NCBI RefSeq assembly: GCF_014218355.1
Contig: NZ_AP023368.1
Coordinates: forward strand, 3,838,501-3,902,500
Length of the DNA: 64,000 bases
Direction of reading: 5' to 3'
Source: Anaerocolumna chitinilytica
GTDB lineage: Bacteria > Bacillota > Clostridia > Lachnospirales > Lachnospiraceae
The stretch's first letter is position 1. Each line of letters opens with the position of its first letter. Positions 53,469 through 62,220 of this stretch are shown piece after piece. The notes beneath the pieces were generated by a model. It saw nothing but the letters and a program-made list of their open reading frames with translations. It was not told the DNA's origin and searched no databases. The position numbers were made by a program, and so were the translations under genes.

Positions 53469-53515
53469 TTGACCGAATCGGTCGATGGAGTTATAATAAC
53501 ATCGACCGATTCGGT
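53469..53515 (+). promoter_or_regulatory. TetR gene promoter with two palindromic operators
   Basis: TTGACC, 17 bases, TATAAT (53469-53497). Palindrome GACCGAATCGGTC (53471-53483) overlaps the -35, and a second copy CGACCGATTCGGT (53503-53515) lies over the expected transcription start. The core ACCGAWTCGGT is the same in both. This is a classic autoregulation layout for a TetR repressor whose gene starts 26 bases later. Confidence 0.85.
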
Positions 53516-53541
53516 TTATGCTGTTAACAGGAGGTGAACTT

Positions 53542-54150
53542 TTGGAAAAGTTCGAAAATCTGCCAGATGAAAAACAAAACACTATCATAGACGCCGCACT
53601 TAAAATTTTTGCCACTAATGGCTACAAAAAAGCTTCCATTAGCGATATTGCCACAAAAGCCGGTATCTCTAAAGCGATGGTTTTTCATTATTTCGGCACA
53701 AAAAAAGAATTATATTTGTACTTAATACGGTTATGCTACAGTATTATCACAAATGAAATTAATGAAAATTTTAATCGTAACATAACTGACTTTTTTGAGC
53801 GCATTACTTTAGCTTCCGATATTAAAATAGCTGCTATGAAAAAACATACGGCTATTCTTGCTTTCCTGACTAGCATTTACTTTGAAACAGATGAGGAAGT
53901 CAGAAAGGATATTGAGGTTATGCTGGCAGAAGGGGAAGAATTCAGAAACCATCTTGCTTTAGACGATCTTGACACATCCAAATTCAAAGAGAATATTGAT
54001 GTGAATCTGGTTATGAAAATGTTGGTATGGATGGCTGAGGGTTTCAGCAACGATTTAAATCTCAAGGGAGAATTTGATCTTGATACGATGTGTAAAGAAT
54101 TCTACAAATGCTTAGACTTATTAAAAGAAAACTTATATAAAACTCCGTAA
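53542..54150 (+). CDS. TetR-family transcriptional regulator
   Basis: A 202-residue repressor. The helix-turn-helix lies at residues about 8-55 (KQNTIIDAALKIFATNGYKKASISDIATKAGISKAMVFHYFGTKKELY) and the rest is a helical ligand/dimer domain. The start is a TTG seven bases after AGGAGG (giving MEKFENLPDEK); an ATG 24 bases upstream lies before the Shine-Dalgarno. The gene heads an ABC-2 exporter operon and is preceded by two palindromic sites, so it probably represses itself and the exporter. The ligand, probably a toxic compound or antibiotic, is unknown. Confidence 0.92.
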   Translation: MEKFENLPDEKQNTIIDAALKIFATNGYKKASISDIATKAGISKAMVFHYFGTKKELYLYLIRLCYSIITNEINENFNRNITDFFERITLASDIKIAAMKKHTAILAFLTSIYFETDEEVRKDIEVMLAEGEEFRNHLALDDLDTSKFKENIDVNLVMKMLVWMAEGFSNDLNLKGEFDLDTMCKEFYKCLDLLKENLYKTP

Positions 54151-54249
54151 ACGGTCAGTCTGCTGCCTTGTACAGATAGATGCAAGTCAGTGACAGCAAC
54201 TTCTATCCGACTGTTATATAAATTAAAATGAAATGTGGGAGGAACTATT

Positions 54250-55131
54250 ATGAACGTTATTGAAATTAAAAATCTGACTAAAAGCTATGGAAGTTCCAGA
54301 GGAATTACAGATGTTACCCTATCAGTAGAACAGGGTGAAGTCTTTGGTTTTATCGGGCCTAACGGTGCCGGAAAATCCACAACCATCCGTACACTTCTTG
54401 GTCTTATTCATCCTACTGGAGGTACTGCCACAATTTTTGGCAAGAACTGCATCGAAGACCCCAGTGTTAGAAAAGAACTTGGTTATCTGCCCTCTGAAGT
54501 GTTTTATTATGATAATATGAAGGTTATTGACCTCTTGAAATATTCAGCCAGCTTTTATGGAAAAGATTGTACAACTCGAATTAAAGAGCTTGCTGAAGTT
54601 ATGGATCTGGACTTAAAGAAAAAAATAGAGGACCTTTCCTTTGGTAATAAGAAAAAAGTAGGTATCGTACAAGGACTTCTTCATGAGCCCAAACTCATAA
54701 TACTGGATGAGCCCACCAGCGGCCTTGACCCTCTGATGCAGCAAAAATTCTTTGAATTAATTGAAAATGAAAATAAAAAAGGAGCTACCGTATTCTTCTC
54801 CTCCCATATTCTGAGTGAAGTTCAAAGAATGTGTACTCGTGTTGCATTTATAAAAGAAGGCAGAATTATAAAACTGGAGAAAATGAGCACCCTTTCAGAA
54901 AACAGTTACAAGAAAATACACTTAGAATCCAAAGCAAAAATTTCAGATGCTGTTTTTAATGTACCCGGAATCAGTGCTCTAAAGCTGGAGCAGGGAAATG
55001 CAGACTTTATATTCAAGGGGAATATTAATGAAATTCTGAAGAAAGTATCAGAAATTGACTTGCGAAATATCTCTATTACCGAGCCGGACTTGGAAGAAAT
55101 CTTTTTACATTACTACGCAAAGGAGGATTAA
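54250..55131 (+). CDS. ABC transporter ATP-binding protein
   Basis: The 293-residue ATPase of a probable exporter. Walker A GPNGAGKSTT (residues about 37-46), signature region LSFGNKKKVGIVQGLLHEPK, Walker B LIILDEPTSGLDP and the switch His in FFSSHILSEV are all present, followed by a C-terminal domain of about 80 residues typical of the bacitracin/antibiotic-type ATPases. GGGAGG seven bases before the ATG sets the start. It follows the TetR gene by 99 bases and is followed by two ABC-2 permease genes in the same operon. Confidence 0.94.
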   Translation: MNVIEIKNLTKSYGSSRGITDVTLSVEQGEVFGFIGPNGAGKSTTIRTLLGLIHPTGGTATIFGKNCIEDPSVRKELGYLPSEVFYYDNMKVIDLLKYSASFYGKDCTTRIKELAEVMDLDLKKKIEDLSFGNKKKVGIVQGLLHEPKLIILDEPTSGLDPLMQQKFFELIENENKKGATVFFSSHILSEVQRMCTRVAFIKEGRIIKLEKMSTLSENSYKKIHLESKAKISDAVFNVPGISALKLEQGNADFIFKGNINEILKKVSEIDLRNISITEPDLEEIFLHYYAKED

Positions 55132-55136
55132 GTGCT

Positions 55137-55940
55137 ATGAATATCTATCGCTTTGAATTAAAAAGCCTGCGAAAGAACACCATCATATGGACTTGTTCCC
55201 TGTTTGCACTGGCGGCCCTTTATTTATCCCTGTATCCAAGTATTGCAAAAGATGCTACAGATTTTAAAAATCTTCTCAGCGGTTACCCCCAGGCCGTCAG
55301 AGATATGCTCGGTATACAGCTTGACTACATCTCAACTCTTCTTGGATTTTACTCCATGATTTTTGCTTTTATCCTATTAGGAGGTTCCATTCAGGCTATG
55401 AATCTTGGGTTATCCATGCTGTCAAAGGAATCCAGAGAGAGAACTGCGGACTTTCTCCTCGTAAAACCTATATCAAGAACGTCCATAACAACCTACAAGC
55501 TTTTAGCTTCCTTTACCTCGTTAGTGTTCACAAATGTGGTGTTTTTTCTTGCATCCTTTCTCCTCGCGAATGCAGTAAAAACTGAGAGCCTGGATTTCAA
55601 ATTATTTCTAATGGTAAATGTTATTCTGTTATTTATCCAGATAATATTCTTTTCTCTGGGTTTGGTAATCTCAGTATTTTTTAAAACATTAAAAAATGTA
55701 CTGCCGCTGTCTTTAGGCGTTGTATTTGGTCTTTATATGATTGGTTCATTGCTTGCCACCGGAGATGATGCAGATATTGTACGTTATTTTTCACCATTTA
55801 AGTATTTTGACATCATTTATATCATTACTCACGGAAGATATGAAATATCTTATCTTCTAACTGGATTGACTGTATCTGTTTTATCAATAGCTGTAAGCTA
55901 TATCATATATAATAAAAAAGACATTCACGCTGTCAGCTAA
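55137..55940 (+). CDS. ABC-2 type permease, first copy
   Basis: A 267-residue membrane protein with six hydrophobic segments, beginning MNIYRFELKSLRKNTIIW. The cytoplasmic motif KESRERTADFLLVKPISRTSITTYKLLAS is the conserved ABC-2 coupling region. AAGGAGG precedes the ATG, six bases after the ATPase stop. It is clearly homologous to the second permease downstream (both have ERTADFLLVKPISR/DKTTEFLMAKPISR and LSPFKYFD/FSPFKYFD). The two likely form a heterodimer. Confidence 0.9.
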   Translation: MNIYRFELKSLRKNTIIWTCSLFALAALYLSLYPSIAKDATDFKNLLSGYPQAVRDMLGIQLDYISTLLGFYSMIFAFILLGGSIQAMNLGLSMLSKESRERTADFLLVKPISRTSITTYKLLASFTSLVFTNVVFFLASFLLANAVKTESLDFKLFLMVNVILLFIQIIFFSLGLVISVFFKTLKNVLPLSLGVVFGLYMIGSLLATGDDADIVRYFSPFKYFDIIYIITHGRYEISYLLTGLTVSVLSIAVSYIIYNKKDIHAVS

Positions 55941-56018
55941 CAAGCAGTAACGTAAGTAATGAATATTAACTATTGAAAAGAATATAATCTTACTTTTATA
56001 TTCAGAAAAGAGGTAATT

Positions 56019-56810
56019 ATGAATGTTTTCTTTCGCGAGCTAAAAGCAAATAGTAAAGCTCTATTGATATGGAGCATCTGTATTTTTCTGCTTGTAATCA
56101 GCGGAATGGGCAAATTCAGCGCCTATACTTCCGGTAATAACAATGAGGTATTTAACCAAATGCCTCATTCTGTCAAGGCATTGTTAGGTTTTTCAGACTT
56201 TAATGTAACTGCAATTGATGGCTTCTACGCCCTGTTATTCGTTTATATCTGCCTTACCGTAGCTATTCATGCGGCACTTCTAGGCTGTGGTATCATATCC
56301 AAAGAAGAAAGAGATAAAACCACAGAATTCCTTATGGCTAAACCAATCTCCAGAAGGGCCATACTGACAGCTAAATATGCTGCTGCAATTACAAATCTGA
56401 TTATCGTTAATTTAGTGACATTAATATCTTCCATCCTCGCAGTAGACAATTTTAAAGGTGGAAAGGATATTCATATGACAATATTACTATTTATGGTCAG
56501 TCAATTCCTTGTTCAACTCATTTTCTTTACCCTTGGCACCTTATTTGCTTCTTTGCTTAAAAAGCCAAAAGCTTCATCCGGAATTGTTACCAGTATACTG
56601 CTTGCTGCCTACTTTATAGCCAGATTAACTGACTTCACCAGTAAACTGAATGTATTTAATATCCTATCTCCCTTTAAATACTTTGATTACGGAAGAATTT
56701 TGGATAAAGATGGATTAAATCTTCTAATTGTATTACTCTCTCTTCTCCTAAGTGCTGCATTCGCAGTATTTACCTATCGTTTCTATGAAAGAAGAGAATT
56801 CAGTATCTAA
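56019..56810 (+). CDS. ABC-2 type permease, second copy
   Basis: A 263-residue membrane protein with six hydrophobic segments, paralogous to the preceding one. KEERDKTTEFLMAKPISRRAILTAKYAAA is the coupling region, and the C-terminal part has ILSPFKYFDYGRIL. AGAGGT precedes the ATG. It completes the TetR/ATPase/permease/permease operon. Related two-permease systems export antimicrobial compounds or lipids; no substrate can be assigned. Confidence 0.9.
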   Translation: MNVFFRELKANSKALLIWSICIFLLVISGMGKFSAYTSGNNNEVFNQMPHSVKALLGFSDFNVTAIDGFYALLFVYICLTVAIHAALLGCGIISKEERDKTTEFLMAKPISRRAILTAKYAAAITNLIIVNLVTLISSILAVDNFKGGKDIHMTILLFMVSQFLVQLIFFTLGTLFASLLKKPKASSGIVTSILLAAYFIARLTDFTSKLNVFNILSPFKYFDYGRILDKDGLNLLIVLLSLLLSAAFAVFTYRFYERREFSI

Positions 56811-56843
56811 ACTATCGAAATAATTATGTATTTAAAGCTTACT

Positions 56844-57518
56844 TTAAACATCCTCAATCTGCCAGTCAATAGGGGTAAGTCCGTTAGCCTTTAGAAATTC
56901 ATTTGTCTTACTAAAGTGTTTACAGCCAAAGAATCCCCTATAGGCTGACAGAGGACTTGGATGTGGTGCCTCTAAAATAAGATGCTTGGGATTTGTTAGC
57001 ATCGGTCTCTTAAGTCCGGCAGGTCTTCCCCATAATAAAAATACTATGGGTCTATCGATGGCATTCACCGCATGTATCACAGCATCGGTAAATTCTTCCC
57101 AACCGTGTCCCTGATGGGAATTAGCCTGATGTGCCCGTACGGTCAGAACAGTATTTAAGAGAAGGACTCCTTGTTTAGCCCAACTTACCAAGTAACCGTT
57201 GTTGGGAATCCGAAGTCCTAAATCCTCATTCAATTCCTTATAAATATTCAAGAGAGAAGGAGGAATCTCTACCTCCGGTTTTACAGAGAAACACAATCCA
57301 TGTGCCTGTCCAACATTATGATAAGGATCCTGTCCAATTATAACCACCTTAACTTCATTCAGCGGTGTCAAATGGAAGGCATTAAATATATCATCGGTAT
57401 TAGGATACACCACATAGTTACTATATTCCTCTTTAATAAAACGATATAATTTTGAATAATAGGGCTTGCGAAACTCATCTCCTATCGCTTCCAGCCAATC
57501 ATTTGTAATAGCACTCAT
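56844..57518 (-). CDS. ung: Uracil-DNA glycosylase
   Basis: Removes uracil from DNA, starting base-excision repair. 224 residues, the usual family length. The catalytic Asp lies in GQDPYHNVGQAHGLCFSV and the catalytic His in HPSPLSAYRGFFGCKHF. The ATG giving MSAITNDWLEAI, with AAGGA upstream, is preferred to a TTG eight codons earlier. It follows hisF on the same strand and is convergent with the ABC-2 operon. Confidence 0.96.
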   Translation of the reverse strand: MSAITNDWLEAIGDEFRKPYYSKLYRFIKEEYSNYVVYPNTDDIFNAFHLTPLNEVKVVIIGQDPYHNVGQAHGLCFSVKPEVEIPPSLLNIYKELNEDLGLRIPNNGYLVSWAKQGVLLLNTVLTVRAHQANSHQGHGWEEFTDAVIHAVNAIDRPIVFLLWGRPAGLKRPMLTNPKHLILEAPHPSPLSAYRGFFGCKHFSKTNEFLKANGLTPIDWQIEDV

Positions 57519-57560
57519 ATCAAATAATCCTTTCTTACTCAACTGCTATGCCTGTTTAAT

Positions 57561-57582
57561 GACCGCGGCTTTAACCGCGGCC
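57561..57582 (-). terminator. Possible weak terminator between hisF and ung
   Basis: CCGCGG repeated around a TTTAA-type loop forms a GC-rich hairpin of six to seven bases 16 bases after the hisF stop. No T-run follows, so it may only slow or partly stop transcription. Confidence 0.35.
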
Positions 57583-57597
57583 TTTACTGTCATAGGC

Positions 57598-58377
57598 TTA
57601 TAAAATTAATTCTTTTCTATAATTTACACTAACTCCGTTACTTCTAAGATAATCCTTTAGCTCTCTGATTTCAAGTTCTTTATAATGAAAAAGAGAGGCT
57701 GCAAGCACTGCATCCGCTTTCCCTTTTGTGAATGCATCCAAAAAATGCTCCTTCTTACCTGCGCCGCCAGAAGCAATAACCGGTATCGATACATTTTCAG
57801 AAATCATCCTGGTAAGCTCCAGATCATAACCATCCTTAGTCCCATCACAGTCCATACTGGTAATCAAAATCTCACCGGCACCAAGCTTGTCTGCCTTCAT
57901 AGCCCATTCAATTGCATCTATTCCCATATCTACACGACCGCCGTTTTTATAGATATTCCAACCTGAACCATCTTCTCTTTTTTTGGCATCAATTGCAACT
58001 ACCACACACTGACGCCCGAACTTATCCGCTGCTTCAGATATTAATTCAGGATTTAAAATAGCAGCCGTATTTACAGCAATCTTATCCGCACCTTCTCTTA
58101 ATATAACTTTGAAGTCCTCAATCGTTCTGATCCCACCACCTACTGTAAATGGTATAAAAACGGTCTCAGCTACTCTTCTTACCATCTCAAGCTTAATAGC
58201 TCTTGCATCAGAAGAAGCTGTTATATCTAAGAATACCAGTTCATCTGCGCCTGCTTTATCATATTCTTTACCGACTTCAACAGGATCGCCGGCATCTCTT
58301 AAATTAACAAAATTTATTCCTTTCACAACACGTCCGTTATGGACATCCAGACATGGTATAATTCTTTTCGTAAACAT
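57598..58377 (-). CDS. hisF: Imidazole glycerol phosphate synthase subunit HisF
   Basis: The cyclase subunit (259 residues, TIM barrel) that makes imidazole glycerol phosphate and AICAR in histidine synthesis from PRFAR and ammonia supplied by His[21 protein letters not shown] holds the first catalytic Asp; [15 protein letters not shown] and [13 protein letters not shown] are typical. AGGAGG precedes the ATG. It is encoded ten bases after hisH. No other his gene is in the window. Confidence 0.96.
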   Translation of the reverse strand: MFTKRIIPCLDVHNGRVVKGINFVNLRDAGDPVEVGKEYDKAGADELVFLDITASSDARAIKLEMVRRVAETVFIPFTVGGGIRTIEDFKVILREGADKIAVNTAAILNPELISEAADKFGRQCVVVAIDAKKREDGSGWNIYKNGGRVDMGIDAIEWAMKADKLGAGEILITSMDCDGTKDGYDLELTRMISENVSIPVIASGGAGKKEHFLDAFTKGKADAVLAASLFHYKELEIRELKDYLRSNGVSVNYRKELIL

Positions 58378-58387
58378 TACCTGCCTC

Positions 58388-58993
58388 CTAAATTTCAGCA
58401 AAATTCTTTAATATTTTAAGCCCAATTTCTCCGCTTTTCTCCGGATGAAACTGACAGGCATAGATATTATTCTTTTCCACAGCTGCATGTATAGTAATTC
58501 CATATTCCGTCACGGCTGCAACTTCCTCTTCCTTTTCAGCCTCTAGGTAATAGGAATGAACAAAATAGACATAGGAGCCTTCAGGAATGGATGAGAATAG
58601 CCTGGTATCCTTCATAAATTGGAGGGAGTTCCATCCCATGTGAGGAATCTTTAATTCTCCGTTATCCGGTATTCGAAGTATTCTGCCTCTTAAAATACCA
58701 AGACCTGCAACACCTGGCGCTTCATCGCTGGATTCAAACATAAGTTGAAGTCCAAGGCAAATACCAAGAAAAGGTTTCCCACTGTCTGTTACTTCCTGAA
58801 TTACTTCAATCAGCCGGTAGTTCTCAAGTCTTTTCATAGCCTCTCCAAAGGCCCCAACACCAGGCAAAATCACTTTATCTGCGGACAATATTTCTGCTCG
58901 GTCTCTGGTTACTATTGTATCTTCTCCCAGAAAGTTTAAAGCCTTCTCAACACTCTTTAGATTTCCTGCATCATAATCAATTATCGCTATCAT
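58388..58993 (-). CDS. hisH: Imidazole glycerol phosphate synthase subunit HisH
   Basis: The glutaminase subunit (201 residues) of the HisHF complex, feeding ammonia to His[17 protein letters not shown] at the N-terminus, the nucleophile Cys in [11 protein letters not shown] and the His/Glu pair in [10 protein letters not shown] form the class I amidotransferase triad. AAGGA lies six bases before the chosen ATG; longer in-frame starts upstream are less likely. It has its own promoter about 350 bases upstream and a repeat-filled leader. Confidence 0.95.
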   Translation of the reverse strand: MIAIIDYDAGNLKSVEKALNFLGEDTIVTRDRAEILSADKVILPGVGAFGEAMKRLENYRLIEVIQEVTDSGKPFLGICLGLQLMFESSDEAPGVAGLGILRGRILRIPDNGELKIPHMGWNSLQFMKDTRLFSSIPEGSYVYFVHSYYLEAEKEEEVAAVTEYGITIHAAVEKNNIYACQFHPEKSGEIGLKILKNFAEI

Positions 58994-59031
58994 GTACTGT
59001 CCTTCCTGAAATGTCATCCCACTTCGTTCCC

Positions 59032-59182
59032 TTATGTGGCATCTCAATTTTTACTTAATTTATATATTCATATTGGAGATATATATAAATACTCTAACTT
59101 CTTCCTTTTATGTGGCATCTTAATTTTTACTTAATTTATATATTCATATTGGAGATATATATAAATACTCTAACTTCTTCCT
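59032..59182. repeat. 76-base direct duplication in the hisH leader
   Basis: The stretches 59032-59106 and 59108-59182 are near identical (one C/T difference seen), giving a period of 76 bases. Each starts TTATGTGGCATC and ends CTAACTTCTTCCT. The first copy ends about 40 bases before the hisH start. Their near identity suggests a recent duplication. Confidence 0.9.
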
Positions 59183-59216
59183 ATTTATTTGTAATGATAT
59201 TATAAGTATTTATATG

Positions 59217-59324
59217 ATAAGTACTGCTTATATCATAAGTACTGCTTATATTACAAGTACTGCTTATATTACAAGTACTGTTTACATTACAAGTACTGTT
59301 TACATTACAAGTACTGTTTACATC
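59217..59324. repeat. Six 18-base tandem repeats in the hisH leader
   Basis: Six contiguous copies with consensus AYAAGTACTGYTTAYATT, plus a degenerate one before them. Each has a central AGTACT palindrome. Copies 1-2 have ATAAG...CTTATAT, copy 3 is mixed and copies 4-6 have ACAAG...TTTACAT, showing stepwise divergence. They start at the predicted transcription start of hisH and are therefore in the leader or the initially transcribed region. Confidence 0.9.
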
Positions 59325-59332
59325 CTTATTGT

Positions 59333-59361
59333 ATAATAGGTTATTTATAAAAACAAGTCAA
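59333..59361 (-). promoter_or_regulatory. Promoter of hisH-hisF
   Basis: The minus strand reads TTGACT, 17 bases, TATTAT. Transcription would begin right at the edge of the 18-base repeats and pass through the 76-base duplication before hisH. Confidence 0.65.
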
Positions 59362-59423
59362 AAAGAAACTTTATGCAACTAAGTGCTGGTGTTATTTAAT
59401 TGCTTCAAACATTATACATAATT

Positions 59424-59467
59424 AAAATGCAGTTGTAAGCATTTTACCATTCTTACAACTGCATTTT
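59424..59467 (-). terminator. Terminator of the Lys/Ala-rich membrane protein gene
   Basis: A perfect 16-base stem (AAAATGCAGTTGTAAG / CTTACAACTGCATTTT) with a 12-base loop, 60 bases after the stop, ending in four T on the minus strand. Confidence 0.8.
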
Positions 59468-59526
59468 CTCTTATATTGCTTTTTTCTTATATTACTTTTC
59501 TCGTAATTTACGAACCTCTAACCCTT

Positions 59527-60999
59527 TTACTTTTTGCTTAGCTCTTTCTCTTTTTCTTTTTCACTTGCGATATTGATAACCTTTACACTATACTTTGCAC
59601 GGTCTTCTATAGCATTTATAGCATCCGCCTGCTTTTCAGTAAGTCCATACGTATCCTTTAATTCCTTTAATATCTGTTTCTTAATAGTTTTCAGATTTTT
59701 CTCAATACCAAGTTCTTTTGCATGAGCGATATGTATATCATAACGGTCTAATCCTTTGAGAAGCGAATCTAAAGCTTCCGAATATTTGCTGACTTCCATA
59801 TAATTATAATAAGAATTTAATTCTTTATTCACATACATGGTAGTCATTATTTTATCATAAGTCTTGTAATCCTGTTTCTTAACACTGATGCCATATATAC
59901 TATAATAAGCTTCCGTATATCTTCCTCTTGAATACTCAATACTGGCAGTTCTTACATCAAGTCCATAGGAATAGGTTTTCGTACCTACAATAATTACTCC
60001 TGCAATCAATATAAAAAAGGTAAGAATAAATACAACTCCAAGGGGATTAAGCTTAATATTGTCATCAGGATCCGGCGGGGTCAGGTCTTTCTTTTCCTGC
60101 TTCTTTTGTTTCTTTATTGCTGCCTTATCAGCTGCTGCTTTCTTTTTTTCACTTTTCTTAGCATCTGCTGCTTTTTTCTTCTCTGCTTTTACTGCAGCCT
60201 TTTTAGCTTTATCTTCCTTTTTCTTGGCTAACTTTAGCTTTTCTTCCTCAGTAAGTGAATCTTCAGCAGCCTTTTTCTTATCTTTAGTATTTTTACTTGG
60301 CTTAGCCTTTGCCGTTTTACCAGCATTGTTTTTGGCCTTTTCTGCTTTCGTATTTTTACTTTCCTTTTTATTCTGCTTTTTATCCTCTTCCTTACCTTTA
60401 CTTTCTGAGGCTTTTTTATTAGAATTATTCTTTTCTTCTTTCTTATCTTTTTTGCTGAATCTCGATAATAATTTCTGAAAAAAACCTAATTTCTTTTCAG
60501 GTGCTGCTTTAACGTCTCCTAGCAGTTCATCATTAACATCTTCAAGACTATCCATCGCACTAAGTGCATCTGAAAAAATATCTCCGAGATTATCCGGGCT
60601 CTTCAATTTAGGAGCAGAAGCTTTTTGATCTACTTCAAGTATCTGTTCAGCCACAAAGCTATCGACTGCCTCTTCCTGCTGAAAGCTTTCTTCGTGTTGT
60701 ATTTCCTCTTGCTGTCTCTCCTCATTCTCCAAGGTAAAATCATCAATTGAGAAAATATCGTTTGTCACTTCCGCCGGTGTATCATCCTTTCTGGATGTAT
60801 TAACTGAATTCTGTACACCACTTATATCACTTTTTTGCTTTTCATCCTGAGCTGATATCATATCTAATAAAGCTAAAAGATCTTCATCAGCATCCTCCAT
60901 ATCAGAAGATTCATCTAAGCGACTATAGATATCATCCCGTCTCAAATTATTATCTTTGGTATCCCCATTATTGTTAAATATATCTTTCTCATCCATCAT
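59527..60999 (-). CDS. Acidic/Lys-Ala-rich single-span membrane protein, unknown function
   Basis: About 490 residues in three parts. Residues 1-165 are acidic and Gln-rich, with DEDLLALLDM, and likely disordered. Residues about 190-315 are a Lys/Ala/Glu-rich segment like a single long helix. One membrane segment follows (GVVFILTFFILIAGVIIVGTKTY, about residues 320-345), then an extracytoplasmic helical C-terminus resembling TPR-like repeats (YSRGRYTEAYYSIYGISVKKQDY). AAAGG lies 11 bases before the chosen ATG, next to a second ATG. The composition makes the antisense frame look open; that is a shadow. No family is recognised. The neighbouring CheV gene is upstream. Confidence 0.65.
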   Translation of the reverse strand: MMDEKDIFNNNGDTKDNNLRRDDIYSRLDESSDMEDADEDLLALLDMISAQDEKQKSDISGVQNSVNTSRKDDTPAEVTNDIFSIDDFTLENEERQQEEIQHEESFQQEEAVDSFVAEQILEVDQKASAPKLKSPDNLGDIFSDALSAMDSLEDVNDELLGDVKAAPEKKLGFFQKLLSRFSKKDKKEEKNNSNKKASESKGKEEDKKQNKKESKNTKAEKAKNNAGKTAKAKPSKNTKDKKKAAEDSLTEEEKLKLAKKKEDKAKKAAVKAEKKKAADAKKSEKKKAAADKAAIKKQKKQEKKDLTPPDPDDNIKLNPLGVVFILTFFILIAGVIIVGTKTYSYGLDVRTASIEYSRGRYTEAYYSIYGISVKKQDYKTYDKIMTTMYVNKELNSYYNYMEVSKYSEALDSLLKGLDRYDIHIAHAKELGIEKNLKTIKKQILKELKDTYGLTEKQADAINAIEDRAKYSVKVINIASEKEKEKELSKK

Positions 61000-61108
61000 A
61001 TGGTTTATAGCCTTTCTCTTACTATCTTTTCTATTGCGTATTTTACAAAGCAATAATAATTACTCATATATAAGATATCGGCAATAACCGTACCTTTCTA
61101 AACCCCAC

Positions 61109-61999
61109 TTATGCATTTACCAGACTATCCATTACTTCAATTAAAGTACCAATCTCAGGTTTTGTTATCTGAGCATCCGCTCCGATTGACTTACCTTTTA
61201 TTCTCATCTCTGCATTGATTAATGATGAAAAAATTATTACAGGTATCGCTTTTAACTCTTTATCAGATTTAATCAGCTTAGTTAAATGATGCCCATCCAT
61301 TTGAGGCATTTCAATATCAGTTATGACGCATTTTATTTTATCAAAGACAGTACCTTCATTGGTAAATTTCTGTATGATTTCCCATGCTTCAGCACCATTT
61401 TCAGTCATTATCAAGTTAGTATAACCTGCCTTTTCAAGGAAATCTCTGATTAATTTGCTTAACATAGGAGAATCCTCAGCAATTAGAATAGGCATGTTAT
61501 TATTTATCCTATTATGCAAATGGCTTAAATCAGACATTTTAAGACCAGTCTCAGGATTTATATCCGTTATTATTCTTTCAAAATCCAATATTACAATTAA
61601 TTTATTGTTCAACTTTAAAATACCGGTAGCTGATGCATTTATCGTTTTATCAGGTTTATTGATATCTTCCCAGGAAACACGATGTATTCCAACAACACCG
61701 TCGACATGAAACGCAATATTCGACTTATTAAAATTAGTCACAATATTCATATGCCCAAAACTATCATTGTTCTCGGTCACATGAAGTGCTTTTGATAAGT
61801 TAATTAATGTTATGATATCTTCTCTGGGCATAAAGATACCTTCTATATAGGGATGCGCATTAGGAATGGGTGTAGGTTTCTGATAAGGCAGTATTTCTCT
61901 TACCTTTGCCACATTTATTCCATAAAAATTCTCACCAATCTTAAATTCTAATATTTCCAATTCATTCGTTCCGCTTTCTAATAATACACCATTTTCCAT
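61109..61999 (-). CDS. CheV-type chemotaxis coupling protein (CheW + receiver)
   Basis: 296 residues. A CheW domain (residues about 13-155: LEILEFKIGENFYGINVAKVREIL ... VDGVVGIHRVSWEDI) is joined to a response-regulator receiver (about 168-296). The receiver has the phospho-acceptor Asp in CVITDIEMPQMDG, acidic AEDSP and the Lys in AQITKPE. CheV couples receptors to CheA and adapts signalling by phosphorylation. GGAGG precedes the ATG by six bases. No other chemotaxis genes are in the window. Its presence suggests a motile organism. Confidence 0.92.
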   Translation of the reverse strand: MENGVLLESGTNELEILEFKIGENFYGINVAKVREILPYQKPTPIPNAHPYIEGIFMPREDIITLINLSKALHVTENNDSFGHMNIVTNFNKSNIAFHVDGVVGIHRVSWEDINKPDKTINASATGILKLNNKLIVILDFERIITDINPETGLKMSDLSHLHNRINNNMPILIAEDSPMLSKLIRDFLEKAGYTNLIMTENGAEAWEIIQKFTNEGTVFDKIKCVITDIEMPQMDGHHLTKLIKSDKELKAIPVIIFSSLINAEMRIKGKSIGADAQITKPEIGTLIEVMDSLVNA

Positions 62000-62134
62000 A
62001 TTTATCCTCCCTTTGCATCTTCCCTTAAATAGCATGGACGAAATATTTTTCTTTAATTATTAATATTATAGTATATAATTCTACAAATTTCAAACTTATT
62101 ATACAAATCCAATAAACAATTACACATATAAAAA

Positions 62135-62168
62135 AGACCCCAAATATCTTATACGATACTTAGAGTCT
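62135..62168 (-). terminator. Terminator of the rRNA operon
   Basis: A 14-base stem (arms 62135-62148 and 62155-62168, four G-U pairs) with a six-base loop and five to six T after it on the minus strand. It lies about 53 bases beyond the 23S 3' end. Confidence 0.8.
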
Positions 62169-62220
62169 TATATACCATTGATTCAACATACACATTTCCT
62201 TGATTTCATCTAATTTCTAG

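Noticed and set aside
59217..59324. 18-base repeats considered as a CRISPR array or replication iterons
   Set aside because: No spacers; too short for CRISPR. No replication-initiator gene is in the window to support iterons.
60059..60478. A 139-codon plus-strand frame rich in Phe/Ser/Leu
   Set aside because: It is the antisense of the Lys/Ala-rich segment of the minus-strand gene.
62040..62220. Possible 5S rRNA gene after 23S
   Set aside because: The stretch is AT-rich, holds a terminator and lacks any 5S-like conserved sequence.
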